From Thalassococcus profundi (GTDB lineage: Bacteria; Pseudomonadota; Alphaproteobacteria; Rhodobacterales; Rhodobacteraceae), in contig NZ_QPMK01000007.1 of NCBI RefSeq assembly GCF_003344785.1, positions 78,513 through 142,512 on the forward strand: a stretch of DNA of 64,000 nt, written 5' to 3'. A program made the position numbers and the translations under genes. Positions 31,201 to 43,200 of the stretch are shown piece after piece. The notes below the pieces were generated by a model. It saw only the letters and a program-made list of their open reading frames with translations, had not been told where the DNA came from and searched no databases. Each line of letters opens with the position of its first letter. Position 1 is the first letter of the stretch.

Positions 31201-34200
31201 CTTCGACGACCAGTCGCTGACCTACGACCAGCTGGTGCAGCACCTGCTGGAAAGCCAGATCAGCGACGGCGACGACGCCATCGCCGCCATCGGCAGCGCC
31301 GAGACCATCGAGGCCGGCCTGGGCGACGACACCATCTCGGGCGATTTGGGCGACGACACCATCGTGTTCCGTCAAGGCGACGGCAACGACGTGATCCTGC
31401 CCTCCAGCGGCTCCGGCCGCGCGACCTTGCAGATCATGGATTACGCGGCTGCGGACGTCACCGTGTCGCGCGACATCTACGCCAAGGCGGGCTATGTGCT
31501 GACCTTCGCGGGCAGCAGCGACAGCATCACGCTCGTGGGCTCGGGCCGCACGTCGTTGGGCGGCGTCGACCGGATCGAGTTCCAGGACGGCACGGTCTGG
31601 ACCGGTGCGACGCTCGACGCGCTCGCGCCCTCCGCTGAAGGCGCCACCGGCACGCCCGGCGATGACTGGCTGCGCGGCACCACCGGGGCGGAGCTGTTCG
31701 AAGGCTTCGGCGGCGACGACTACATCGAAGCGGATGACGGCGAGGACACCATCGCCTTCAGCCGCGGCGACGGCGTCGAAACCGTCTATGGCGATGACTA
31801 TCCCGGCTTCCACCTTGAATTGCGCGACATCGATCCTGGCGACATACGCCTGCTGATCGTGCCGGTGCGACAGGAGTCGGTCTATACCTACAGCCGCCCG
31901 GTGGAACTGCGGATCACCGGCAGCGACGACCGGATGTATCTGCTCGACGGCGAAGAGGGGCTCGACAGCATCACCTTCGGCGACGGCACTGTCTGGAACC
32001 GCGCACAGATCGAAGCGGCGTTCGAAACCTTCCCGGCGCCCGCGGGTGGCGAGATCACCGTCGACGTGTCGCCCTATGTCTCGTCGCATGCCTCGACCGC
32101 GGCCGACGAAATTCACCTCGTGCCGATCTTCTCGGACGGGTCGCAACAGATCACCTTCACCTATGCCGCCGGTGGAGGGCACGATGTGTTCGTCTCGCTC
32201 GATCCCGGCATGGGGCACCAGAACCGCATGGTGATGAGTGGTATCGCTTCGACCGAATACGAAGCGCGGCTGGTGCCCTTCACCTCTCCGGTCAACCAGT
32301 ACGGCGAGGGGCCGGACCTGCTGCTGACCTTCGGCACGCCCGATGACAGCGTGCGGATCGTCAGCCCCGTTGGCGAATGGGAACCGACGGCCATCCAGGA
32401 AATCGAATTCTCGGACGGGGTGATCGTCTCCATGGACGATCTCGTGGCCGAGGCCGAGGCTGCCGAACTGGTCGATCCGCGCGCCCTGTCCGGCCCGGTC
32501 GTCCTGACCCGCGGCACCGAGACCGGGCGCTATTTCGCCGAACCGCCGTTCGTTCCGGGCGGTCCCGGCCCCATAGGCAACGAAGAACTGCCGCCGCCAC
32601 CCGACGGCGAACCCTTGCCGCCGCCGGATGGCGAGCCGTTGCCCGATGGCGGGCCGCTCGACCTGTTCTTGGCGGACGTGCTGATCACCGATATCTCGGT
32701 GCGCAAGCAGGCACAGGAATATATTCTCGACGTCGCGCCGCGCGCGCCCGATGGCAGCGATGCCATGGAGATCTGGCTGGGCGGGATCTACGCGCTCGAT
32801 CTGATCGCCGTGACGGTCGAGAGCGGCGGCACGGACCCCGAGTTCATCACCTTCTACGGAAGCGACCTTGCTGCACTGGTGCCGCCGCCGGCGACCACCG
32901 AAGGCGACGACGTGATCGCCCTCGAAGGCATGGCGCCGGTCACGATCGAAGGCCAGGGCGGCGACGACCTGATCACTTCCGACTCCGCGCAGACCACCTT
33001 TGTCTACGAACGCGGCGACGGCGAAGACCTTGTCACCGCCGGGTCCGAACGGTTCCTGTCCACGCAAGAGAACACGCTCGAACTCATTGGTATCGCGCCC
33101 GAAGACGTCAAGCTGGTGCAGCATGGCGGCGACCTTTTGATCCGGATCCTGGAAAGCACGGAGGGCGCGGGCGACGGCGGCGTGATCCGCTTCATCGACG
33201 GCTTCTTCGTCGACAGTTATTCGGCCCCGACTCCGTTCTCATCCCGGCTTGGGGCGATCACCTTCGACAACGGTACGGTCTGGACCGCGGGCGATATCGA
33301 AGCGGCGGTCCGGCGCGAGCTTGGCACCGACGGCAATGACGTGATCGAGGATCTGGACGGCCCGCAGGTCTATGACATGAAAAAGGGCGACGATGTCGTC
33401 ATTTCGGACACCAACACCAACGACAGCTACGTCTACCGCAACGGCGACGGGTTCGACGTGGTCGAAGACGCAGGCTACAACTATGCCTTTGCCGGTCAGC
33501 CCGGCGAGGACGTTCTGACCTTCCCGGATCTCTTGCGTAGCGACATCGCGCTGGTGCGCGACGGCTACGACCTGCGCATCGATATCCTCACGGATGCGGC
33601 GCGCGGCATCGCGGCCGGATCGATCACGCTCAAGGACGCCTATTTCACCGACGGCGGCTACAACTACCTGATCGAGCGGCTGGTCTTTGCCGACGGCTCC
33701 GAAAGCCTGATGTCGGATGAAATCCAGACGCTGCTGGATGCGCAGGCCACCGATGGCGACGACGCCCTGCTGGCGCCGGGACAGTCCTTCGTGCTGGAGG
33801 GCGGGCTTGGCAACGACACGATGGCCGGGCATGCAGAGGCCGACACCTATCGCTACAGCCGTGGCGACGGCCATGACGAGATCCTCGAGGAACGCGATTA
33901 CGACCTCGCCACGGACGTGCTCGAACTGACGGACATCCTGCGGTCCGATGTCACCTACGAGGTGACGCCGGCGGGCCTGATCCTCCGCATCGCCGAAAGC
34001 GCCGAAGGCGCGGGGGATGCCGGGTCCATCCTGATCCACGGCATGCTGGCCGGGACCGACTATCCGTTCGAGGCAGAAGATGCCGGTGTCGGGATCGAGA
34101 AGATCGTCTTCGGCGACGGCACCGAGATGACGCTGGGCGCGCTGTCGACCGAGTTGCTCGCGGCACAGGTCACGCCCTTCGCCGACTATCTCGAAGGATC

Positions 34201-37200
34201 GACCGGCAATGACACCATCGAAGGCAAGGCGGGCGACGACATCCTCGCAGGGGACGCAGGCGCCGATACCTACATCTACACCCGCGGCGACGGTGCCGAC
34301 TGGATCGTGGATTCCGCCTATGAAAGCGCCCAGGTCGACCGGCTGGTGCTACATGGCATCGACCCCGCCGACGTCACGCTGCGCCGCGGCCATGACGAGG
34401 ACATGATCCTGCTGGTCGCCGACAGCGCGCCGGGCGCGGGCGACGGCGGCCGCATCGTGGTCCGCGACTCTCTGTCCACGTATCCCGGACAAGGGATCGA
34501 GGAGATCGCTTTCGACGACGGCACTGTCTGGCTGCGCGACACTTTCGCCGGCATGATCGACGTGGCCGGGCCGACCGATGGCGACGACCGCGTCGTGGGC
34601 ACCGATGCGGCCGACACGCTCGAAGGTCTGCAGGGCGATGACCTTCTGCAGGGCGAGGACGGCGCGGACACCTATGTCTTTGCCCGCGGCGACGGCGCCG
34701 ACGTAGTCGAGGACATCTACAGCAGCGCCAACCGCATCGTCGTCAGCGGCTATGAGGCCAGTGAACTCCTTTTCGAACGCCGCGGCATCGACGGGCGCGA
34801 CCTGATCGTCCGGTTCGCCGACAGCGCCGATCAGATCATCGTCCTGAACGGGCTCGACAACGCCTACCGCGCGCTGCCCGTGTCGCAGATCGAACTGACG
34901 GATGACGGCACGATCTTCACCATCGCCGCGATCCAGGCGTCGCTGGTGTCGGGCCAGTCCAGCGACGGCGACGACGTGATCGTCGGCAGCGACCTGGGCG
35001 ATGCGTTGCAAGGCGGGCCGGGCACAGACCTCGTGGACGGGCGCGAGGGCGATGACGCCTATACCTTTGCTGCCGGGGACGGCGACGACCGCTTTGCCGA
35101 CAGCGGCGCCTATGACGACAACGACGTTCTGACGCTCACCGACTACGCGCCCGAAGACCTCGAATACGCCCTGCGCGCCGGGGCCAACAGCCTCGACCTC
35201 GTGCTGTTCTTCAGCGGCACCCGCGACCGGGTGATCCTGGAAAACGCGCTGGCGGACGACCGCGAAGGCGTCGACCGGGTGATCTTTGCCGACGGAACCG
35301 AATGGGACCGCGCCGAGATGCGCGCGCAGGCGATTGCCTTTGCGCAGCGCCCCGGCGCCGAGCCGGTGCTGGGCTTCGACGGCAACGACAGCTTTGGCGG
35401 TTCCTCCGGCGACGACACCCTGTCTGGTGGCGAAGGCGCCGACAGCTACACCTTCCGCCGCGGCCACGGCGACGATGTGATCGTCGAGGGGCCGACGCAG
35501 GCTTTCGGCACCGACCGCCTGTCGCTGCCGGATTTCGTGTCGACCGAGGTGTCGGTGGCGCGGCTCTTCAAGGGCAGCGATACCGTGGTGCTGCGCTTTG
35601 CATCGTCTCCGGATGACAGCCTGACGATCACCGATGCGCTGGCCCCCGACAATGCCGGGGTGGAGCAGATCGCCTTTTCCGACGGGGTGACCTGGACCCC
35701 TGCAACGCTCCTCACGCTCCTGGATAACAATGCCCCTGTGGCGACCGATGACGGCTATTTCACCGCCACCATCGGCGAGGCGCTGGTGCTGGTGGCGGCG
35801 ACCCTGCTGCGCAACGACTTCGACGCCGATGGCGATCCGGTGTCGATCATCGCGGTACAGGGCGGCGACGACGGCTTTGCCGAGATCGACGCGAACGGCA
35901 ACATCGTCTTCACACCCGACGCCGACTTCTATGGTCCGACGCAGTTCACCTACACCCTCAGCGACGGGCGCAACGGCATCACCACCGGTACCGTCGACCT
36001 GCGCGTGCGGCCGGTGGCCGAGGCGCGCGACGACACCGGCCTCACCGTGGCCGAGGACGGGTTCCTGACCATCGACGCGGTGCGGCTGCTGTCCAACGAC
36101 CTCGACGGCGACCGGATGATCGTGAGTCAGGCCTACGGAGCGCAGAACGGCACCGTGAGCCTCGCCAGCAACGGCCAGATCACCTACACGCCGGATGCCG
36201 ATTTCAACGGCACAGACACCTTCACCTATGTCGCCAACACGCCCGAGGGCGGCCGCGCCGAGGCGACCGTCACCGTCGAGGTCACGCCGGTCAACGACGC
36301 GCCCGATGCGCGCGACAACAGCGGGTTCGTCACCGACGAGGATGTACCGATCCAGATCGTCGCCAGCCTTCTGGCGGTCAACGACAGCGATCCCGACGGC
36401 GAGCCGCTGACCGTCACCTCCGTCAGCAGCAGCGACACGATGGACGTGACGCTCACCGAGGACGGCGTCATCCTCGCCACGCCGCGCGCCTATTTCTACG
36501 GGCAGGCCTATTTCGACTACACGGTCGAGGACGCGGCGGGCGCCAGCGACACCGCGCGGGTCTTCGTCACCGTAAATCCGGTGAACAACGCCCCCGAACC
36601 GGTGCGCGACACCGTGACCACCGACGAGGATGTCCCCTTCGTCATCGCCGCCGCGGACCTCCTGGGCAACGACATCGACCGCGACAATGACCTGTTGACG
36701 ATCACTTCGCTCACGGGTTTCGACTACGGCGGCAACGCGACGCTGCTCGACAACGGCACGATCCTGTTCGAGCCCAATGCCAACTTCAACGGCACCGGGC
36801 GGTTCAACTACGTGGTGAGCGACGGCGAGGGCGGCAGCGCCATCGGCACGGTCGACGTGGTCGTCAACCCGGTCAACGACCGGCCCGTGGCGCGCGACGA
36901 CAGCTATCGCTCCGCGGCCTTCTCGACCGTGCTGCGCGGCACCGAGGACGTGGCGCTGGTGATCCCCATCGCCGAGCTGATGAAGAACGACAGCGACGTC
37001 GAAAGCCAGGCGCTGAGCTTCGAGAACGTGTCGAACCCCGGCGACGGGGTGATCGAGATCGTGGGCGGCAATGTCGTCTTCACCCCGGACCAGGATTTCT
37101 GGGGCGAGACGACCTTCAGCTACCTGGTGTCGGACCCGCAGGGGCTGGTCGACGATGCCACGGTCACGCTCTTCTTCGATAACGTGGGCGACGCGCCGCC

Positions 37201-40200
37201 GGTGGCCGTGCCCGACGAGATTCTGGTCTACGAGGACGTGCCGATCACCATTCCGGCCGCGCTTCTGCTGGCCAACGACACCGATATCGACCGCGATCCG
37301 CTGGAGATCTCGGGCTGGCGCCTGCCGGATTTCGCAGAGCAGTTCTTCGACCCCTTCACCGGCAGCCTCGAGCGCGACGAGAACGGCGATTTCGTCTATA
37401 CTCCGGCGCTGAACGAGACGCGCGAGAACGGGTTCTATTACTACGTCACCGACAATGCCGACGGCACCACCGAAGGCTATGTCGACATCACCATCATCGC
37501 TGTGAACGACCAGCCGAGCGCGGTGCCGGATTCCGTCGCGAGCACGCCGCTCGACGTGCCGCTGGTGGTGCGCATCGCGGACATCCTCGCCAACGATTTC
37601 GACGTGGATGACGACCCGGACGGGCCGAAGTCCATTTCCTTTGTCGGTGTCGACTCCGCCTCCGTCGGCACCGCGACGGTGCGGGACGGGTTCATCGTTC
37701 TGGATGTGCCCGCGGGCTATTCCGGACCGGTGGAACTGGTCTACCGCATCACCGACACCGAAGGCGTCGAGGACACCACCACGATCACCGCCATCGTCGA
37801 GGGCAGCTATGCCCGGCTGCTGACCGGCACGCCGCAGGACGATCTGCTGATCGGCAACGCGCTCAATGAGACCGTCGAGGGCCTCGCGGGCGCCGACATC
37901 ATCGAAAGCGGCGCCGGGTCCGACACGGTTCGGGGCGGCGCGGGCGAGGACACGATCCTTGCTGGCGACGGCGACGACCTGATCGACGGCGGTGACGACG
38001 CCGACAGCATCGAGGGCGGCGCCGGCTTCGACACCGTGACCTATGAAGGCTCGAACGTCGCGGTGCGCGTCGATCTGGCTGCGCGTATCGGGCAGGGCGG
38101 GTTCGCCCAGGGCGACCTCATCACCGGGGTCGAGGGTCTGATCGGCACCGACTGGAACGACACGCTGCAAGGCGGTCTGGCCGACAACCGGATCGTAGGT
38201 CGCGCCGGGCGCGACCTGATCGAAGGCCGCGATGGCGACGACACGCTGCTGGGCGAGACGGGCAACGACACGCTGGTGGGCGGCGCGGGTGCGGACAGCA
38301 TCGACGGCGGCGACGGCGCGGATACCGCCGACTATCGCGGTTCGGCTGCGGGTGTGACCGTGTCGCTGGCCGACGGCACCGCGTCGGGCGGCGATGCAAC
38401 GGGCGACGTGCTGAACGGCATCGAACACCTCTTCGGTTCGGACGAGGCCGACAGCTTGGCCGGCGACGCGGGCGACAACCGGCTCGACGGCGGGCGTGGC
38501 GACGACACGCTGACCGGCGGCGACGGCGACGACACGCTGTCGGGCGGACGCGGGGCCGACGCGATGATCGGCGGCGCGGGCATCGACGTGGCCGACTACA
38601 CCCTGTCGGTCACCGGCGTGCGGATCGACATGGCCGACGGCAGCGCCGGCGGCGGCGATGCCACCGGCGACACCTTCGACGGCATCGAGATCATGCAGGG
38701 ATCGTTCCACGACGACACCATCGCGGGCGACGCTGCCGACAACATCCTTCGCGGTGGTCGCGGCGCGGATGATATCGAAGGGCGCGGCGGTTACGACATC
38801 GTCGATTTCTCCATGGCCGACGAAGGCGTGGGCGTCGACCTCGCAACCGGCACCGGCACGGCAGGCGAAGCGCTGGGCGACAGCTATGCGGGGATCGAGG
38901 GCGTGCTGGGCTCGGTCTGGTCCGACACCATCACCGGCGGCGCGGGCGACGAGACCTTCGACGGCAACTGGGGCGACGACACGGTTTCCGGCGGCGCCGG
39001 GTCCGATGGCTATGTCTTCGGCTACGACAGCGGCACCGACCTGGTGATCGAGGCAGGCGCCGCCACCGACACCGACCGCGTGCTGCTCGAGGACGACATT
39101 GCACCCAAGGACCTGTCGGTCATCCGCGACGGCGACGACCTGCTGCTGGAACTCGAGCGCGACGAAGGTTTCCTTATCGACACGCTGCGCGTCACCGACC
39201 ATTTCCTGTCGCCCGAGGCCGGGATCGAAGAGGTCGTCTTTGCCGACGGGACCGTCTGGGACCGCAGCCAGATCGAGGCGCTGCAACGGCTGGGCCGGTT
39301 CAACGCCGCCGACGACATCTACCGCCTCGCGATCGAGGACGAGGAAGCGCTGATCGACCCCGCGTTCCTGATCCAGAACGATGCCGACGAGGTGGACGGG
39401 ATCCGCCTGATCGGAGTCGAGAATGCGGTGAACGGCACGGTGGCGATCACGCCCGAGGGGCTGATCTCCTTCACCGGAGACCAGGATTTCAACGGCGACG
39501 CCTTCTTCGATTACATCCTCGAAGACCGGTTCGGCCGCCAGAGCAGCGCCCGGGTCGAGGTCAACGTGGCCCCGGTCAACGACGCGCCGGTGGGCGCCGC
39601 GGATGGCGTCTATGCGGGCACCGAAGACACGGTGCTGCGGATTTCCTACGCGGACTTGCTGGGCAACGATTTCGACGTGGACGGCGATCCGCTCACCATC
39701 GTCGCGGTCACCCCGCTGCTGGCGGACGACGGGTCGGAACTCTATCCCGAAACGCCGAGCCTCAAAGACCTGCCCTATACCGAGGCCGCAACCCACGGCA
39801 TCGTCTGGCTGGACGGGACGCATGTGAATTTCGACCCGCGCGCGGATCATTTCGGCTTTGCCGGGTTCCGCTACACGCTGGCCGATCCAGATGGCGCCAC
39901 CGGGCAGGCGGATGTGGAGCTGTATCTGCTGCCGGTGAACGACGCCCCGCGCAGCGCCGACGACGAGTACACCATCCGGCTGGAACGGACGACCGACATC
40001 ACCGTCGCGAGCCTCATGTCCAACGACTACGACGTCGAGGACGACGGGTTCACCTTCGAAGGCGTGCATTCCGAATTCGGCGGCGGCATGGTTTATGATG
40101 CCGAGAGCGGCGTCATTTCCTTCACCCCCGATGCGCTCGGGGCGGCCGGGTTCTCCTACGACCTCGTGGACGACCGCGGCGCCCGCAGCACCATCGACGT

Positions 40201-43200
40201 GCAGATCACCGTGATCCCGCTCAACGACCCGCCGGTCGCGCGGGACGACGGGCCGTTCGTCACCGACGAGGACACGGTGCTGGTGATCGACCCGGCTGAC
40301 CTGCTGGCCAACGACACCGACGACACCGATCCGCTGGACGAGGTGCTGTTCATCTCGGGCCTCGACCGCTTTGCCGAGAACGGGCGCGTCGCCTGGACAG
40401 ACGACGGCATGATCGCCTTCACCCCGCGCGCCGATTACAACGGGCAGGCCGGGTTCAAGTATGAAGTGGCCGATGGCAACGGCGGCTTCGACGTGGGCTA
40501 CGTCAACGTCACAATCCTGCCCAGCAACGACGGCCCGGTGCCGCGCGACGACATTGCGCTGGCGCTGGAAGACGAGGTCAGCTGGATCATCCCCGGCGAG
40601 GTCTTCGGCAACGACCTTGACCCAGAAGGCGACGTGATCTTCTTCGAGAGCGTCAAGATCCTCGGCGTCATCGACGGCGATTACGAGACCCGCAGCCCCG
40701 TCGACGTGTCCTACGGTTTCGACCTCGCCCGGCTCGACCCCGGCGTGACCGCGACGGCGGCGCTGGCGGATGGCGGCGACCTGCCCGAGGGCCTGGTCTT
40801 CGACGCGGCGACGCTGACCTTCACCGGCGCGCTGCCGGACGGGCAAACCGATCCGCTGGACGTGACGGTGACCCTCACCAATCCGGCGGACGGCAGCACC
40901 CATGTGACGCCGGTCACCCTCGCCACCGATGCCGACCTGGCCGCGGGCGTGACGGTGCAGCCCCCGGTGGCGCTCTTCGACCTGGGGGCGGGCGACTGGA
41001 GCCTGCGGCCCGCGGGCAACCAGCCGCTGCCCGGCTGGCTGGAGTTCGACGCCGAGACGTTGCAACTGACCAAGGTCACAGACGCGCCGCTGGACGACAC
41101 CGACCCGCTGCGCCTGCAACTGCGGTTCGAACCGGAGCCCGAGGTACTGCCCGACGGCACGCTGGCCTTCGGCCGCCGCGGCTTTGCCATCGAGGTGCTG
41201 ATCGACCCGCAGGCCGAGATCCCGGCCGAGGTCAACGCGCTCTTCGCCAACGACCCGTTCTTTGCCGCGCAGGGGCTCTATGCCCTACCCATCCGAGCCG
41301 ATGCGACGCTCGAGGCGCGCAACGAAAGCGGTGCGCCGCTGTCCGACTGGCTGAGCTTCGACGCCGCCGAGTTCAGCTTCGAGGGCACGCCGCCGCCGGT
41401 CTTCGTCGGCACCCCGCCGGTGCGGGTCGAGGTGGCGGACGCGGGCCTCAGCTACAGTGTGCTGACCGAATTGCCGGTCGATGCCACCTATGACCTGACG
41501 GTCGCGGACGGCTTCGGCACCAATCTGCAATCCGACCGGTTCCAGCTTCTGACGCCCGAGGATTTCTACGGCCAGGTGGTCGTGCAGTATCTTGCCGCCG
41601 ACGAGAAGGGCGGCGTGTCCGAGGATCCGGCCGAGATCGTCGTCAACGTGCTCAACACGCCCGAGACGCCCGAAGCGGTGGACGATGCCTACGAGATCCT
41701 CGAAGACGGCTCCATCGCCATTCCCTTTGCCGAAATCCTCGCAAACGATTTCGACGAGGATGGCGACGCCATCCGCATCGTCGGGATGAACCCCGGCACC
41801 ATGACGACGATCACCCGCGGGTCCCTGCGCCTGATCGACCCGTCCGAGATGGACGGCGGCAGCGGCGGTTCCGGCGGCACCAGTGGCGCCGATACGTCGG
41901 GCGCCATGGGGCTTGCCATGCTCGAGCTCGAGGCCAAGATCGCGGCCTTCGGCTTTGAAACCGACCAGGCTCCGCAGCCGCACGAGGCCGACATCCATTG
42001 CCCGTGCTGCGGCGCCACCTTCATTCTGGAGAACGGCGCGCCCACAGATGACGGGCTGGGCGGCGCGATTGCCCCGGCCACCGGCACCGATTTCGGCGAT
42101 CTCGATGCGCTTACGGATTTCCTCACCGGCGGCTTCTGGACCGGCAGCGACCGCGCGCATAACCTGACCGATGCCGGCACCGATCCCAATGACGGCGTGA
42201 TCCTTTACAACCTGACCGGCTACGACGAGGACGCCGACGGAATCACCGTCGAACGTGCGGAACTGGTGCGCGAGGCGTTCAAGCTGCTCGAGGCGACGCT
42301 GGGCATCGACTTCGAAGAGACCACCGAGACCGATCGCGCCGTCACCGACATCTTCTTCGGCGACAACCGCGACGGGGCCAACGCCCAGACGGTGCTGACC
42401 ACCGGCGGGGTGGTGGATTACTCGCTCATCAACATCCAGCCGGACTGGTCCGGCGGCACCTCGACCTACAACGACTACACGCTGCAAACGATCTTCCACG
42501 AGATCGGCCATGCGCTGGGCCTGGGGCACCAGGGATTCTACAACCTGGTGGGCGACTTCGGCGCCGACCGCGAATTCGACAACGACAGCTGGCAGTCGTC
42601 GATGATGTCGTATTTCGCGCAGACCGAGAACTTCCACGTGGTGGCCGACCTCGCGCTGCTGCAATCGCCGATGGCGGTGGACTGGATGGCGCTGGACGAC
42701 CTCTATGCGGGCCAGGGCTTCGGCGTCGCCAACGCCTTTACCGACGACACGGTCTGGGGCTTCAACACCACCGTCACCTCGGACGTCAGCGACATCTGGG
42801 CGACCTGGTCCGACTGGGCCAACGCCACCGCCTCGACGCTGGTGGACGGCGGCGGGATCGACACGCTGGACCTCTCGGGCTACGACGACAACACGCTGAT
42901 CTCGCTGGTAGAAACCACGCGCGATGCATTGGTGCCGTCGTTCTCGAACATCGGCGGTCTGTTCGGCAACCTGACGCTGGCCGAAGGCACGGTGATCGAG
43001 AACGCCATCGGCGGCGCCGGGGCAGAGACCTTCTGGGGCAACGACGCCGACAACCGGCTGGTCGGCAACGGCGGGCAGGACACATTCCACGACAGCGACG
43101 GCGCCGACACCTATGTGGGCGGCAGCGGCACCGATCTGGTGCGCTTCGACGGCAACTTCGGCGACTACGCCTTCGACCTCTTCGAGGACACGATCGAGGT

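Noticed and set aside
28052-33124. Open minus-strand frame of about 1,690 codons
   Set aside because: Same reason: antisense shadow of the tandem calcium-binding units, with no motif or plausible start.
37820-39290. Periodic DNA in the RTX blocks resembling a CRISPR-like or tandem DNA repeat
   Set aside because: The period follows codons for GGxGxDxLx nonapeptides with variable third positions and no constant spacer/repeat pattern, so it is protein-level repetition.
34349-41119. Open minus-strand frame of more than 2,200 codons opposite the giant gene
   Set aside because: It mirrors the Asp/Gly-rich codons of the plus-strand gene, yields a His/Val/Arg-rich low-complexity product with no recognisable family, and crosses several domain borders. 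It is a shadow caused by high G+C third positions.
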